DNA of 6,685 nucleotides from Candidatus Dormiibacterota bacterium (GTDB lineage: Bacteria > Chloroflexota > Dormibacteria > Dormibacterales > Dormibacteraceae), in the NCBI GenBank assembly GCA_955652585.1, contig CATPBF010000112.1, positions 1 to 6,685 of the forward strand, in the 5' to 3' direction. The notes beneath the pieces are model-generated. The model was given only the letters and a program-made list of their open reading frames with translations. It ran no database searches and was not told the DNA's origin. A program made the translations under genes and the position numbers. Positions 6,383 to 6,685 of this stretch are shown one piece after another; the first letter of the stretch is position 1, and each line of letters starts with the position of its first letter.

Positions 6383-6399
6383 TCATCGAACGTTGAATT
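6364..6399. promoter_or_regulatory. Tandem overlapping operator-like palindromes
   Basis: The outer arms AATTCAACG (6364-6372) and CGTTGAATT (6391-6399) are exact reverse complements. The block can be read as two 20-bp imperfect palindromes, 6364-6383 (7 of 10 pairs) and 6380-6399 (8 of 10 pairs), giving four half-sites like AATTCAACG. GAATT recurs at 6363, 6379 and 6395, exactly 16 bp apart. The block covers the -10 box and the likely transcription start. This suits a repressor, probably TetR-like, bound as two dimers, although the regulator gene is not in the window. Confidence 0.6.
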
Positions 6400-6405
6400 A
6401 GCGCG

Positions 6406-6412
6406 AAGGAGG
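6406..6412 (+). promoter_or_regulatory. Strong ribosome binding site for the membrane protein gene
   Basis: AAGGAGG, a full anti-16S match, stands 9 bases before the ATG at 6422. It fixes the start of the truncated gene and is the strongest Shine-Dalgarno in the window. Confidence 0.8.
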
Positions 6413-6421
6413 CAGGTGGGA

Positions 6422-6685
6422 ATGTCGAGTCGAAGGCAATCGCTAGCGGGTCTGGTGCCGCCTCTGGTCGGCGGCCTCCTGATCGTGGTCGTGTTCATCG
6501 GCCTGATCGGGACGGCGATCCGGAGTCCGCAGCCGCACGACATCCCGGTGGGCCTGGTCGGGCCCGCACCTGCCGTGCAGCAGATGACTTCGGCATTCGG
6601 AACCAACGCGCCCGGAGCATTTCAGTTCACGACCTACGCCTCGGAGCAGGAAGCACGGGCCGCACCCGACGATCGGTCCGTGGAC
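6422..6685 (+). CDS. Membrane protein, N-terminal part (ABC-2 permease/YhgE-Pip-like), truncated by window end
   Basis: The first 88 codons of a gene that runs off the right edge. A short basic start (MSSRRQS) leads into one long hydrophobic helix (about residues 9-33, GLVPPLVGGLLIVVVFIGLI). An extracytoplasmic stretch follows that begins PQPHDIPVGLVGPAPAVQQ and continues with TTYASEQEARAA. One N-terminal helix followed by a soluble alpha/beta segment of the form 'PVGLVG...YASEQEARAA' resembles the N-terminus of ABC-2 type permeases and YhgE/Pip or DUF3533 membrane proteins. These are often exporters under TetR control, but the match is from memory. The ATG is set by AAGGAGG 9 bases upstream. 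Function and full length cannot be judged here. It is divergent from the amidase operon, with about 104 bp between the starts. Confidence 0.75.
   Translation, partial: MSSRRQSLAGLVPPLVGGLLIVVVFIGLIGTAIRSPQPHDIPVGLVGPAPAVQQMTSAFGTNAPGAFQFTTYASEQEARAAPDDRSVD

Overview
High-GC bacterial DNA with dense, operon-style gene packing and a strong AAGGAGG ribosome binding site at the right edge. This fits a soil or sediment bacterium such as Actinomycetota, Chloroflexota or a similar high-GC phylum; nothing here fixes the phylum. I see no rRNA, tRNA, CRISPR array or insertion sequence.

Left block (3-3692, + strand): a molybdenum hydroxylase operon of the xanthine dehydrogenase/CO dehydrogenase family in the order FAD subunit (5' truncated), [2Fe-2S] subunit, molybdopterin subunit. 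A small 103-residue protein with three predicted membrane segments follows. All four are joined by 4-base start/stop overlaps (GTGA, ATGA, ATGA). The large subunit carries PYRGAGR rather than the AYXCSFR loop of true CO dehydrogenase, so it probably hydroxylates an organic (perhaps N-heterocyclic) substrate. A perfect 11-bp inverted repeat lies in the last codons of the [2Fe-2S] gene.

Middle (3693-3916): a convergent gap of about 220 bp with only a doubtful 44-codon ORF and short palindromes.

Right block (3917-6317, - strand): an amidase-signature hydrolase followed 13 bp later by a ring-opening amidohydrolase of the cyanuric acid hydrolase/barbiturase family. The second keeps all three Ser/Lys pairs but, by my recalled alignment to AtzD, two of the three substrate-binding arginines are changed.

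Right edge (6318-6685): a divergent intergenic region with a good sigma-70 type promoter (TTGACA, 18 bp, TAGAAT). Two overlapping imperfect palindromes offset by 16 bp overlap this promoter and look like TetR-type operators. The promoter faces a membrane protein cut by the window end.

Working model (inference): hydroxylase, ring opener and amidase match the three enzyme classes of oxidative pyrimidine breakdown (uracil to barbiturate, to ureidomalonate, to urea plus malonate). Hydrolysis of another cyclic imide or triazine is a real alternative. The two blocks are convergent, so they are not one transcript.
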